From RPQJ01 sp963778185 (GTDB taxonomy: Bacteria; Pseudomonadota; Gammaproteobacteria; Steroidobacterales; Steroidobacteraceae), in contig CAVZTF010000004.1 of assembly GCA_963778185.1 (NCBI GenBank), positions 620,001 through 684,000 on the forward strand: a stretch of 64,000 bases of DNA, read 5' to 3'. The position numbers and the translations under genes were made by a program. The notes beneath the pieces are model-generated. The model did not search any database. It had not been told where the DNA came from and was given only the letters and a program-made list of their open reading frames with translations. This document shows, piece after piece, positions 55,265 to 64,000 of the stretch; the first letter of the stretch is position 1; every line of letters starts with the position of its first letter.

Positions 55265-56065
55265 TCAGCCTTCGCGCAGCGCTTCGGGCACGAACGGGCG
55301 CAGGCACTCGACCATCGCCTCGTAGACCTTCGGCGTGCCGGCGATGACGTTGCCGCCCTGGCGGTACTCCCCGCCGGTGAGCGTGCCGATGCGTCCGCCA
55401 GCCTCGGTGATGAGGAGCGTGCCGGCTGCCGTGTCCCAGGAACTGAGCCCGATTTCCCAGAAGCCGTCGATACGGCCCGCGGCCACGTAGGCGAGGTCGA
55501 GCGAGGCGGCCCCCGGCCGGCGGATGCCGGCGGTCTGCTGCATGATCGCCTTCAGCATCGCGAGGTACTCGTCGATCCAGCGGGCGTTCGCGCGGTACGG
55601 GAAGCCGGTCCCGATCAGCGCGCCTTCGAGCTCCGTCTGCTTGCTCACCCGGATGCGGCGGCCGTCGAGCTGCGCGCCGTCGCCACGCGAGGCGGTGAAG
55701 AGCTCCTGGCGCATGGGGTCGTAGACCACGCCGTGCTCGAGGCGCCCGCGGTACTCGCAGGCGAGCGAGACCGCGAAGGTCGGGAATCCGTGCAGGAAAT
55801 TCGTGGTGCCGTCCAGTGGGTCGATGATCCACACGAACTCGTCGCCGCCGCTGCGGCCGCCCTCCTCGCCGAGGAACCCGTGGTCAGGGTGGGTGCGACG
55901 GATCGTCTCGATGATGTCCCGCTCGGCCATCTGGTCGATTTCGGTGACGAAATCGTTGCGGCTCTTGGCGCGGACTCCGAGGGTGGGGACGCGGTCGACG
56001 TTGCGGACGATCAGGTCTCCCGCGCGGCGGGCGGCGCGGACGGCGATGTTCAGTAGTGGCTGCAT
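55265..56065 (-). CDS. suhB: Inositol monophosphatase SuhB
   Basis: 266 residues. Li-sensitive phosphatase motifs: FLGEEGGRSGGDEFVWIIDPLDGTTNFLHGFPTF (metal site GEE and DPLDGTTN) and WDTAAGTLLITEAGGRIGTLTGG (second metal site). SuhB also joins rRNA transcription antitermination in E. coli. The gene is divergent from trmJ with 23 bases between starts; the two -10 boxes coincide on opposite strands (see 56075-56081). The divergent suhB/trmJ pair is seen in many gammaproteobacteria. Confidence 0.95.
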   Translation of the reverse strand: MQPLLNIAVRAARRAGDLIVRNVDRVPTLGVRAKSRNDFVTEIDQMAERDIIETIRRTHPDHGFLGEEGGRSGGDEFVWIIDPLDGTTNFLHGFPTFAVSLACEYRGRLEHGVVYDPMRQELFTASRGDGAQLDGRRIRVSKQTELEGALIGTGFPYRANARWIDEYLAMLKAIMQQTAGIRRPGAASLDLAYVAAGRIDGFWEIGLSSWDTAAGTLLITEAGGRIGTLTGGEYRQGGNVIAGTPKVYEAMVECLRPFVPEALREG

Positions 56066-56074
56066 GCGGGCCGC

Positions 56075-56081
56075 TAGAATA
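56075..56081. promoter_or_regulatory. Shared -10 region for suhB and trmJ
   Basis: TAGAAT (56075-56080) on the plus strand and TATTCT (56081-56076) on the minus strand overlap almost fully. The plus transcript would begin about 56087, 2 bases before the trmJ ATG, giving a nearly leaderless message; the minus transcript would start about 56069, 4 bases before the suhB ATG. No -35 is clear on either side. Confidence 0.5.
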
Positions 56082-56088
56082 CCAGAGC

Positions 56089-56841
56089 ATGTCCATCTGC
56101 ATCGTCCTCGTAGGTATTTCGCACCCCGGGAACATCGGCTCCGCCGCCCGGGCGATGAAGACCATGGGACTCGTCGATCTGAGGCTGGTGGCGCCCGAGC
56201 GCTTTCCCGCGACCGAGGCGACGATGCTGGCGGCCGGCGCCGGCGACGTCCTGGAGACAGCGCGTGTGTATCCGGACGTGAGCAGCGCGGTTGCGGACTG
56301 CGGTCTCGTGGTCGGCACCACCTCGCGCGCCCGCCACCTGCCGTGGCGCGTGATGGAGCCGCGCGAGGCAGCCCGTGAGGTTGCTGCGGCCGCCCGGTCG
56401 AGCCGGGTCGCCATCCTGTTCGGCGCCGAGCGCACGGGACTCTCCAACGAAGACCTCGAGCAGTGCCAGCGGCTGCTCAGCATCCCGACCGGTTCGAACT
56501 ACGCGTCGCTCAATGTGGCGATGGCCGTGCAGGTGGTCGCCTACGAGGTGCTGCTCGCGCTGCGCGCGAACACCGCTGAAGGCGCCCCGAGCGGCCTCCG
56601 GCTCGCGAGCGCACTCGAGATGGAGCGCTTCTATGCGCATTTCGAGCAGGTGCTCGACGAGATCGGCTTCCGCGACCGCACGGGCGAAGGCCACCTGATG
56701 GCGCGCCTGCGGCGGCTCTTCAACCGCACCGTGCTCGACGAGAACGAGGTCCACATCCTGCGCGGCATCCTCACCTCCGTGCAGGGACGGCGCCGCCGTG
56801 CCGGCGAACCGCATCTGCCGAAGGCGGGTGACTTGCCGTGA
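56089..56841 (+). CDS. trmJ: tRNA (cytidine/uridine-2'-O-)-methyltransferase TrmJ
   Basis: 250 residues from ATG 56089. SpoU-family trefoil-knot motifs: VLVGISHPGNIGSAARAMKTMGL, VAILFGAERTGLSNEDLEQCQRLLSIPTGSNYASLNVAMAVQVVAYE. It methylates tRNA position 32. Its TGA overlaps the GTG of iscS by 4 bases, so translation is coupled. In E. coli trmJ also lies beside the isc cluster. Confidence 0.94.
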   Translation: MSICIVLVGISHPGNIGSAARAMKTMGLVDLRLVAPERFPATEATMLAAGAGDVLETARVYPDVSSAVADCGLVVGTTSRARHLPWRVMEPREAAREVAAAARSSRVAILFGAERTGLSNEDLEQCQRLLSIPTGSNYASLNVAMAVQVVAYEVLLALRANTAEGAPSGLRLASALEMERFYAHFEQVLDEIGFRDRTGEGHLMARLRRLFNRTVLDENEVHILRGILTSVQGRRRRAGEPHLPKAGDLP

Positions 56842-58019
56842 GCCGCATCATCTACCTGGACAACGCGGCCACCACTCCGATGGATCCGCGGGTGATCGAG
56901 GCAATGCTCGAGTGCTGCGGGCCGGACGGTGACTTCGCCAACCCCTCGGCGGTAGCCCATGCACCTGGACGGCGCGCGCGCGCGCGTGTCGAGCAGGCGC
57001 GCGCGGAGGTGGCGCAACTGGTCGGCGCCGCACCCGAGCAGGTTGTCTGGACGTCGGGCGCAACCGAGGCCGACAACCTGGCGCTGTTCGGCGCAGCGCG
57101 GTTCCACCGCTCGCGCGGCCGCCACATCGTCACGTCGCGTACGGAGCACCCAGCCGTGCTCGATCCCTGCCGGCAGCTCGAGCGCGAGGGCTTCGAGGTG
57201 ACGTACCTGCGGCCGGGCCCGGACGGCATCGTCGCGCCCGCCGAGGTCGAGGCCTCCCTGCGGCCTGACACGGTTCTCGTGTCGCTGATGCACGTGAACA
57301 ACGAGACCGGGGTCGTGCAGGACGTGGGCCAGGTCGGCCGCCTGTGCCGCCCGCGGGGCGTGCTGCTGCACGTCGACGCCGCGCAGGGCGCGGGCAAGCT
57401 TGCGCTCGACGTCACGCGCGACTGCATCGACCTGCTGTCACTCACGGCGCACAAGCTGCACGGGCCGAAGGGCATCGGCGCGCTGTGCGTGCGGCGCGAG
57501 CCGCGCCTCGGGCTCGTGCCGCTGCTGTACGGTGGCGGGCAGGAGCGTGGCCTGCGCTCCGGCACGCTGCCCACCCACCAGATCGTCGGCATGGGCGCGG
57601 CTTTCCGCATCGCGGCCGCAGCGATGGAGAGCGAGCCGCCGCGAATCGCCGCCCTGCGCGAGGTGCTCTGGGCCGGGCTCCGCGACCTGCCGGGGACCGA
57701 GCTGAACGGCCATCCCGAGCGGCGCGTCTGCGGCATCCTGAGCGTCAGCTTCGACGCAGTGGAGGGAGAGAGCCTGCTCTTCGCGCTTGCCGACCTCGCC
57801 GTCGCCTCGGGCTCGGCCTGCGCGACCACCAGCGCGGAGCCGTCGTATGTCCTGCGTGCGCTCGGGCGCAGCGACCGACTCGCCCAGAGCACGCTGCGGC
57901 TGAGCCTCGGTCGATTCACGACGCGCGACGAAGTCGCCATCGCGGCGGGACGCATCCGTGAGGAGGTCGCGCGGCTGCGAAATATCGCGCCGCGGCCGGC
58001 TGCGGGCGGGCGTCCATGA
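56838..58019 (+). CDS. iscS: Cysteine desulfurase IscS
   Basis: 393 residues from GTG 56838. PLP enzyme motifs: YLDNAATTPMDPRVIEAML at the start, TSGATEADNLALFGAA, LLHVDAAQGAGKLALDV, the PLP-Lys in LLSLTAHKLHGPKGIGALCV, and the mobile-loop Cys in VASGSACATTSAEPSYVLRALG near residue 325. The enzyme takes sulfur from cysteine for Fe-S clusters and tRNA thiolation. No iscR regulator precedes it. It overlaps the degenerate IscU-like gene in an ATGA arrangement. Confidence 0.94.
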   Translation: MSRIIYLDNAATTPMDPRVIEAMLECCGPDGDFANPSAVAHAPGRRARARVEQARAEVAQLVGAAPEQVVWTSGATEADNLALFGAARFHRSRGRHIVTSRTEHPAVLDPCRQLEREGFEVTYLRPGPDGIVAPAEVEASLRPDTVLVSLMHVNNETGVVQDVGQVGRLCRPRGVLLHVDAAQGAGKLALDVTRDCIDLLSLTAHKLHGPKGIGALCVRREPRLGLVPLLYGGGQERGLRSGTLPTHQIVGMGAAFRIAAAAMESEPPRIAALREVLWAGLRDLPGTELNGHPERRVCGILSVSFDAVEGESLLFALADLAVASGSACATTSAEPSYVLRALGRSDRLAQSTLRLSLGRFTTRDEVAIAAGRIREEVARLRNIAPRPAAGGRP

Positions 58020-58414
58020 GCGGGGACGATCCCCGCTACGGCGCGGAGGTCTGCCGGCGCATGCAGGAGTTGCCGGGGGCGGGCGACCTGCCAGCCGGAG
58101 GCGTCACGGTCGTCGGGCGAGCGGGTGATCGCGAGCAGGGCGCCGAGGCGCGGTTCGAATTCGGACTCGAGGGCGGGCGGGTCGCCGACGTGCGATTCCG
58201 CGCGTTTGGCTGCCCGCATTTCATCGCCACGGCTTCGTGGCTCTGCGAGCGCCTGCGCGGCGAGGAAAGGGCCGGACTCGAGGCATGGGACTGGCGCGAG
58301 GCGGTCGATGCGCTCGAGGTGCCGGCCGCCAAGTTCGGGCGGCTGATCACGCTTCAGGATGCCGTTCGCGACGCGGCCCGGAACTGGCCGGGCGGGGCCC
58401 GGTCTACCGTGTAG
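58016..58414 (+). CDS. Degenerate IscU-like scaffold protein
   Basis: 132 residues, starting inside iscS (ATGA overlap). The IscU fold is recognisable: VADVRFRAFGCPHFIATASWLCERLRGE aligns with the second conserved Cys block of IscU, and the helical C-terminus (KFGRLITLQDAVRDAARNW) with its last block. Two of the three cluster-ligand cysteines are missing: the first block reads GRAGD where IscU has PACGD, and the last reads KFGR where IscU has KIHC. A true scaffold elsewhere is therefore likely. This one may bind IscS as a regulator or use other ligands; it is the odd member of an otherwise normal Isc set. Confidence 0.7.
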   Translation: MSGDDPRYGAEVCRRMQELPGAGDLPAGGVTVVGRAGDREQGAEARFEFGLEGGRVADVRFRAFGCPHFIATASWLCERLRGEERAGLEAWDWREAVDALEVPAAKFGRLITLQDAVRDAARNWPGGARSTV

Positions 58415-58450
58415 AATCCGCCGCAGCCATAAGGAGCTTTCGACGCAGCC

Positions 58451-58774
58451 ATGCCAGTCTCCCTCACACCGTCGGCCGCCGAGCGCGTGCGCAGCTTCCT
58501 CGCCCAGCGCGGGCACGGGGTGGGCCTGAGGCTGGGGGTCAAGAAGACCGGCTGCTCGGGCTACGCCTATCTCGTGAACTACGCCGAGGAGGTCGGCGCC
58601 GCCGACGTCGTGTTCGACTGCGGCGGGGTGAAAGTCATCGTCGACAAGGAAAGCCTGCGCTTCGTCGACGGCACCGAGATCGACTTCGTGCGCCAGGGCC
58701 TCAACGAGGCCTTCAAATTCCACAACCCGAACGTCCAGGGCGAGTGCGGCTGCGGCGAGAGCTTCAACGTCTAA
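58451..58774 (+). CDS. iscA: A-type Fe-S carrier IscA/ErpA
   Basis: 107 residues. The three ligand cysteines are present: Cys in VKKTGCSGYAYLVNY near residue 35, and the C-terminal CGCGESF pair. The N-terminus VSLTPSAAERVRSFL and VIVDKESLRFVDGTEIDFV are typical. It carries iron or clusters from scaffold to target. The gap to the IscU-like gene is 36 bases. hscA, hscB and fdx are not present after it, so the cluster is short. Confidence 0.93.
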   Translation: MPVSLTPSAAERVRSFLAQRGHGVGLRLGVKKTGCSGYAYLVNYAEEVGAADVVFDCGGVKVIVDKESLRFVDGTEIDFVRQGLNEAFKFHNPNVQGECGCGESFNV

Positions 58775-58797
58775 CTGCCTGCGGGCATTGAATATTC

Positions 58798-58826
58798 TTG
58801 GCTCGCGGCAGCGCCGCGAGTATACT
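58798..58826 (+). promoter_or_regulatory. Sigma-70 promoter ahead of ndk
   Basis: TTGGCT (58798-58803), a 17-base spacer, and TATACT (58821-58826), good for both boxes. The transcript would begin about 58833 and has a leader of about 90 bases with a strong hairpin. Confidence 0.7.
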
Positions 58827-58857
58827 CCCGCGTCCCACCTCGAGGTTGGCCCCGGCC

Positions 58858-58879
58858 GGACCCGCGCTCGCGCGGGTCC
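58858..58879 (+). promoter_or_regulatory. Leader hairpin of ndk
   Basis: GGACCCGCG-CTCG-CGCGGGTCC is a nine-base-pair stem with a four-base loop in the ndk leader. CCCCTTTTATT follows about 15 bases later. It could stabilise the message or attenuate, but is not a classical terminator. Confidence 0.5.
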
Positions 58880-58923
58880 TTAGGTCTTCGGGCCCCTTTT
58901 ATTGCATCATCGAGAGGAATCGC

Positions 58924-59349
58924 ATGGCCGTCGAACGCACCCTGTCCATCGTCAAGCCCGATGGAGTCCGCAAGAACGTCATTGGCGAGGTCTACCGCCG
59001 CTTCGAGCGAGCGGGGCTCCGCATCGTTGCTGCGCGCATGATGCATCTTACCCAGGCGCAGGCCGAGGGGTTCTACGCGGTGCACCGCGAGCGGCCGTTC
59101 TTCCGCGACCTCGTTTCGTACATGACCTCGGGCCCGGTGATCGTGCAGGTGCTCGAGGGAGACAACGCCGTGGCGAAGAACCGCGAGATCATGGGCGCCA
59201 CCGACCCGAAGAAGGCGGCGCCGGGCACCATCCGCGCGGACCTCGCTGACAGCATCGAAGCGAATACCGTGCACGGCTCGGACAGCCTGGAGAACGCGGC
59301 GCGCGAAGTGGCCTACTTCTTCGCCGAGACCGAGATCTGCCCGCGCTGA
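58924..59349 (+). CDS. ndk: Nucleoside diphosphate kinase
   Basis: 141 residues from ATG 58924 (GAGAGGAA ribosome site). Family hallmarks: ERTLSIVKPDGVRKNVIGEVYRRFE, and the phosphohistidine-loop TIRADLADSIEANTVHGSDSLENAAREVAYFF with the catalytic His in NTVHGSDS near residue 117. It equalises nucleoside triphosphate pools. rlmN follows after 44 bases, as in many gammaproteobacteria. Confidence 0.96.
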   Translation: MAVERTLSIVKPDGVRKNVIGEVYRRFERAGLRIVAARMMHLTQAQAEGFYAVHRERPFFRDLVSYMTSGPVIVQVLEGDNAVAKNREIMGATDPKKAAPGTIRADLADSIEANTVHGSDSLENAAREVAYFFAETEICPR

Positions 59350-59393
59350 CCGGCGCCAAGGAACCCGGCGCGTCGCCGCTGTCAAATGAAGTC

Positions 59394-60509
59394 ATGGATG
59401 AGATCTCCACACCGAAAACGAACCTGCTCGGCCTGACGCGGGCCGGCCTGGAGGAATTCGTCCTCGGCATGGGCGAGAAGCCGTTCCGCGCCCGCCAGCT
59501 GATGAAGTGGATCTACCGGCGGGCGGTGGGCGATTTCGAGTCCATGACCGACCTCGGCAAGGAATTCCGCCAGCGTCTCGCGGCGGTCGCCGAGATCCGT
59601 ACGCCCGAGGTGATGGTTGCCCAGGCGTCGAAGGACGGCACCCGCAAGTGGCTGCTCAGGCTCGAGAGCGGGCAGGCCATCGAGACGGTGTTCATCCCGG
59701 AGCCGGGCCGCGGCACGCTGTGCATCTCGAGCCAGGTCGGCTGCACCATGGACTGCACGTTCTGCTCCACGGCGCAGCAGGGCTTCAATCGCAATCTCGA
59801 GACGGCCGAGATCGTCGGCCAGGTGTGGCTCGCGAACCGCGAGCTCGGCTATTCCCCGGACGGCGACCGCGTGATCACCAACGTGGTGTTCATGGGCATG
59901 GGCGAGCCGCTCGCGAACTATCGCAACGTCGTTCCCGCCGCCGAGGTCATGATGGACGACCTTGGGCTCGACCTCTCGCGCCGCCGCGTCACCGTCAGCA
60001 CCTCGGGGCTGGTGCCGCAGATGATCCGCATCGCGGACGAGACCAACGTGGCGCTGGCGGTCTCGCTGCACGCGCCCAACGACGAACTGCGCAGCGAACT
60101 CGTGCCCATCAACCGCAGGCACCCGATCGCGGACCTGCTCGACGCCTGCTGGCACTACGTCGAGAAGCAGAATGCACGCAGCGTGACGTTCGAGTACGTC
60201 ATGCTCGACGGCGTGAACGACCATCCGGCGCACGCGCGCGAGCTCGTGGCCCTGCTGCGCGGACGGCCGGCGAAGGTAAACCTGATCCCCTTCAATCCTT
60301 TCCCCGGCACGCAGTACCGCCGTTCGTCCGAGGAGGCAATCGAGCGCTTCCGTGACATCCTCGTGAAGGGTGGCGTCATGGCCACGATTCGGCGCACGCG
60401 TGGCGACGACATCGACGCGGCCTGCGGACAGCTGGTCGGGCGCGTCAACGACCGGACGACGACGCGCCTCGGGCAGAAACTCTTTCCAGTGACGGTGGTG
60501 CAGGCATGA
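59394..60509 (+). CDS. rlmN: Dual-specificity 23S rRNA/tRNA methyltransferase RlmN
   Basis: 371 residues from ATG 59394. Radical SAM signature CTMDCTFCSTAQQGFNRNL near residue 120, the conserved NVVFMGMGEPLANY, VSLHAPNDELRSELVPINRRHPI, and the resolving Cys in DDIDAACGQLVGRVND near the end. It methylates A2503 of 23S rRNA and A37 of tRNA. pilW begins in its stop (ATGA). Confidence 0.95.
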   Translation: MDEISTPKTNLLGLTRAGLEEFVLGMGEKPFRARQLMKWIYRRAVGDFESMTDLGKEFRQRLAAVAEIRTPEVMVAQASKDGTRKWLLRLESGQAIETVFIPEPGRGTLCISSQVGCTMDCTFCSTAQQGFNRNLETAEIVGQVWLANRELGYSPDGDRVITNVVFMGMGEPLANYRNVVPAAEVMMDDLGLDLSRRRVTVSTSGLVPQMIRIADETNVALAVSLHAPNDELRSELVPINRRHPIADLLDACWHYVEKQNARSVTFEYVMLDGVNDHPAHARELVALLRGRPAKVNLIPFNPFPGTQYRRSSEEAIERFRDILVKGGVMATIRRTRGDDIDAACGQLVGRVNDRTTTRLGQKLFPVTVVQA

Positions 60510-61276
60510 AGCGAATCCGACTCACGCTCGCGGCCGCCGCCACGCTGCTGCTCGCGGCCCAGCCTGCGCTCCCGGCCGAGAAGTCGATGAACCGCGAGGA
60601 GCGCGCGCGGGCCGCGCTCGTGAATACGCAGCTCGGCATGACCTACATGCGGCAGGGCAACCTGCCGGCGGCGCGCGACAAGATCGAGAAGGCGCTGGCG
60701 CAGTACCCGAACACGGCCGATACGCAGATGGCGGCTGGCTTCCTCTACGACCGTCTCGGCGACGCGCGCAAGGCCGTGTCGCACTACGAGCAGGCGGCCC
60801 GTCTCGGCAAGGACAACCCCGACGTCCTGAACAACGTCGCGGTCTACCTGTGCCGCAAGGGCGACAAGAAGCGCGGCGTGGGCTACTTCATACAGGCGGC
60901 TGAGAGCCCCCTCTACAGTACGCCCGAGGCCGCGTACACGAATGCCGGTCGCTGCGCCCGCGCCGACGGGCGCACGAAGGACGCGGAGGGATATTTCCGC
61001 AAGGCACTCGCGGTCCGCCCCGACCTGCCGGACGCCCTCCTGCAGCTCGCGGACCTGCAGCACGAGTCCGGCAACGACCAGTCGGCGCGCGCGTTCGTGC
61101 AGCGCTACAACGCCGCCGTGACGCCCACGGCCGAGTCGCTCTGGCTCGGCTACCGCATCGAGCGCGCACTCGGCGACGCAGTGCAGGCGCAGGATTACTC
61201 CCGGCGGCTGAAGAAGGACTTCGCGATGTCCGCCCAGGTGAACCAGTTGCTCGAGGCGGAGCAGGCGGAGCAGTGA
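60506..61276 (+). CDS. pilW: Type IV pilus TPR protein PilW/PilF
   Basis: 256 residues, with signal peptide MKRIRLTLAAAATLLLAAQPALPA followed by tandem TPRs (LVNTQLGMTYMRQGNLPAARDKIEKALAQYPNTADTQMAAGFLYDRLGDARKAVSHYEQAARL; AYTNAGRCARADGRTKDAEGYFRKALAVRPDLPDALLQLADL). PilW/PilF helps secretin PilQ assemble in the outer membrane and is usually a lipoprotein; here the signal peptide has no lipobox Cys near the cleavage site, so it is probably secreted to the periplasm. Position between rlmN and rodZ supports the assignment. Confidence 0.85.
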   Translation: MKRIRLTLAAAATLLLAAQPALPAEKSMNREERARAALVNTQLGMTYMRQGNLPAARDKIEKALAQYPNTADTQMAAGFLYDRLGDARKAVSHYEQAARLGKDNPDVLNNVAVYLCRKGDKKRGVGYFIQAAESPLYSTPEAAYTNAGRCARADGRTKDAEGYFRKALAVRPDLPDALLQLADLQHESGNDQSARAFVQRYNAAVTPTAESLWLGYRIERALGDAVQAQDYSRRLKKDFAMSAQVNQLLEAEQAEQ

Positions 61277-62109
61277 GTGGGTCGGGCGCAGAGGCGGCCG
61301 CCGAGCGCCCGGACGGCATGGGGGCACGGCTCAGGCGCGAGCGTGAGCGACGCGATCTGACCGAGCAGCAGGCTGCCGAGCAGCTCAATCTCGACCCGTC
61401 CGTGATCCGCGCCCTCGAGGCGGACGACTATGCCGCGCTCGGCGTGGCCGTGTTCGCCAAGGGCCACCTGCGCCGTTTCGGCGCCCTGCTCGGCATCCCC
61501 GACGCCGAGCTGCTCGAGGCCTTCGAGCAGTCGCGCGAGCAGTTGCACGAACCGACGCTGGTGCCGAGGTCGCGCGAGGAGATGATGCCGGTGCGCGCGC
61601 GGCCGAAGTGGCCGTGGGTCGTGGGCAGCGTAGCGCTGTTCCTGCTGGTCGCCGCGGCCATTGCCTACCTGTCCGAGTACGGACTGGGGTTGCCGGGCCG
61701 CCCGGCCGCGCTCGCGGTGCCCTCGGCCATCGAGACCCTGCAGCCGACGGCCACGCCACCGGCCGGAACCGCAGCGTCCTCCACGGAAGGTGTCGCCGCG
61801 TCTGGTCCGGGAGCGGCGGAAGCGGGCGTCCCCGTGGCCGTCCAGCCGGGGCAGGTCGGCCTGCAGGTGAGCTTCGTGGCGGACTCCTGGGTCGAGATCT
61901 TCGACGGCTCGGGCAGGGCGGTCCTGTACGATCTCGGGCAGGCGGGAACGCAGCGCACGATCGCGGCGACCGCTCCGCTGAGCGTCACGTTCGGCAACGC
62001 GGCGGCCGTGGCACTGCGGGTGAACGGGCAGGCCGTGGCCGTGCCGCCGCCGCCGGCCGGACAGACCGTGGCGAGATTCAGCATCGGCCCGGACGGGTCG
62101 CTGCACTGA
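61273..62109 (+). CDS. rodZ: Cytoskeletal protein RodZ
   Basis: 278 residues, GTG start in a GTGA overlap with pilW. Cytoplasmic HTH of RodZ type (GARLRRERERRDLTEQQAAEQLNLDPSVIRALEADDYAALGVAVFAKGHLRRFGALLGI, about 15-75), membrane segment VVGSVALFLLVAAAIAYL near 115-135, a Pro/Ala/Ser-rich linker and a C-terminal beta domain (LQVSFVADSWVEIFDGSGRAVLYDL). It links MreB to the envelope and cell shape. In E. coli ispG comes next; here hisS follows directly after 15 bases. Confidence 0.92.
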   Translation: MSGSGAEAAAERPDGMGARLRRERERRDLTEQQAAEQLNLDPSVIRALEADDYAALGVAVFAKGHLRRFGALLGIPDAELLEAFEQSREQLHEPTLVPRSREEMMPVRARPKWPWVVGSVALFLLVAAAIAYLSEYGLGLPGRPAALAVPSAIETLQPTATPPAGTAASSTEGVAASGPGAAEAGVPVAVQPGQVGLQVSFVADSWVEIFDGSGRAVLYDLGQAGTQRTIAATAPLSVTFGNAAAVALRVNGQAVAVPPPPAGQTVARFSIGPDGSLH

Positions 62110-62124
62110 CACTGGCGCATCCCC

Positions 62125-63401
<1,277 letters not shown>

Positions 63402-63414
<13 letters not shown>

Positions 63415-64000
63415 ACGACAACGAACGCGAAGAACAACTGCGCCGCTGGTGGGGCGAGAACTGGCTGTGGATCGTGGGCGGCATCGTGCTCGGCCTCGCG
63501 CTGCTGGGCGGCTGGCAGTACTGGCAGCAGACCCGCGTGCAGTCCGCCGAGCAGGACGAGGCTTCCTACCTCTCCGTCCTCGAGGCCCTCGGGCAGAACC
63601 AGCTCGAGCAAGCGGTTGCCCGCGCCAAGGAACTGCGCGACCGGCGACCCGGCTCGCCCTACGCCGACCAGGCCGACCTCGCGCTCGCGCGCATGGCCGT
63701 GGACCGGCGCGAACTCGACGACGCGGCGCAGCGCCTGCGTGCCGTCATGGAAGGATCGAAGGACGCCGAGCTGCGCGCGGTCGCGCGCACCCGGCTGGCG
63801 CGCGTGCTGCTCGAGCAGGGCAAGCACGACGATGCGCTGGCTTTGCTCGACCCTGCCGCGGCGGGCGCCTTCGCGGCCCTGTATCGCGAGGTCCGGGGCG
63901 ATGCGTACGCGGCCAAGGGAGATTCCAAGGCGGCGGCGAGCGAATACGAGGCGGCCCTGGCCGCCGGCGAGGACGCCGGTATCGACCGTGCCTACGTCGA
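63402..64000 (+). CDS. yfgM: YfgM-like Sec-associated protein, cut by the right window edge
   Basis: About 199 residues visible, open at the edge. GTG 63402 overlaps the end of hisS; MEDLNDNEREEQLRRWWGENW precedes a single membrane segment (WIVGGIVLGLALLGGWQYW), then a periplasmic TPR-like helical region (AEQDEASYLSVLEAL; DDAAQRLRAVMEGSKDAELRAVARTRLARVLLEQGKHDDALALL). This matches YfgM, which associates with the SecYEG translocon and PpiD. bamB and der would be expected next. Start choice is well supported by the conserved N-terminus. Confidence 0.9.

Noticed and set aside
56966..56990. Alternating GC run in iscS
   Set aside because: It encodes Arg-Ala-rich residues of the normal protein; no sign of a functional repeat.

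Overview
The window is GC-rich bacterial chromosome (by eye about two thirds G+C), densely coded on both strands, with no insertion sequence, phage gene or CRISPR array that I can see. Gene order points to a gammaproteobacterium: queA-tgt-yajC-secD-secF; divergent suhB/trmJ followed by iscS; rlmN-pilW-rodZ-hisS-yfgM; and xerD next to dsbC. The beta-oxidation genes, acetoacetyl-CoA synthetase, the large 1,607-residue NAD-glutamate dehydrogenase and a fused B12 acyl-CoA mutase suggest a versatile aerobic heterotroph, perhaps of a Nevskiales/Steroidobacter/Xanthomonadales-like group. That last placement is inference from gene content only.

Layout. 1-5.8 kb: a hypothetical gene, a GIY-YIG-like protein, a nitroreductase, a fused arsenic-type double acetyltransferase, a metallo-beta-lactamase-fold hydrolase, an exported SurE-like nucleotidase and a PhzF-like isomerase. 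5.8-9.8 kb: a TPP riboswitch followed by a four-gene thiamine salvage operon (outer-membrane receptor, YkoF-like thiamine-binding protein, PnuT transporter, thiamine kinase). 9.9-16.3 kb: ferredoxin and a fatty-acid oxidation operon, then nitronate monooxygenase and an SDR. 16.3-31.1 kb, minus strand: gpmA, the large glutamate dehydrogenase, a MarR regulator, zapE, acetoacetyl-CoA synthetase, ETF-ubiquinone oxidoreductase, a methyltransferase that looks out of place, an SDR, a thiolase and a TetR regulator. The TetR gene diverges from the fused acyl-CoA mutase (31.2-34.7 kb) over two face-to-face promoters covered by matching palindromes.

34.7-37.8 kb: an acyltransferase, xerD, dsbC and fdxA. 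37.9-44.1 kb: an accessory stress-like island (Nudix, KaiC-like ATPase, M48 lipoprotease, collagen-like lipoprotein, Crp-like regulator, phospholipase-D lipoprotein) with four copies of a Crp-type palindrome GTRCG-N4-CGYAC in its promoter regions. I regard this candidate regulon as the most interesting signal in the window. 44.1-47.2 kb: tRNA-Leu(CAA), an L,D-transpeptidase-like protein and an ECF sigma / membrane-protein / double-PDZ envelope module whose sigma gene has its ribosome site inside a hairpin. 47.3-64 kb: housekeeping genes for queuosine, Sec translocation, a TerC protein, an amino-acid permease, SuhB, TrmJ, an Isc set with a degenerate IscU, Ndk, RlmN, PilW, RodZ, HisS and the start of YfgM.

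No gap between genes exceeds 300 bases. The largest are 40916-41160 (two Crp-type sites and a -10), 44145-44353 (nothing convincing), 41494-41665 (a weak -10) and 38409-38558 (one Crp-type site).
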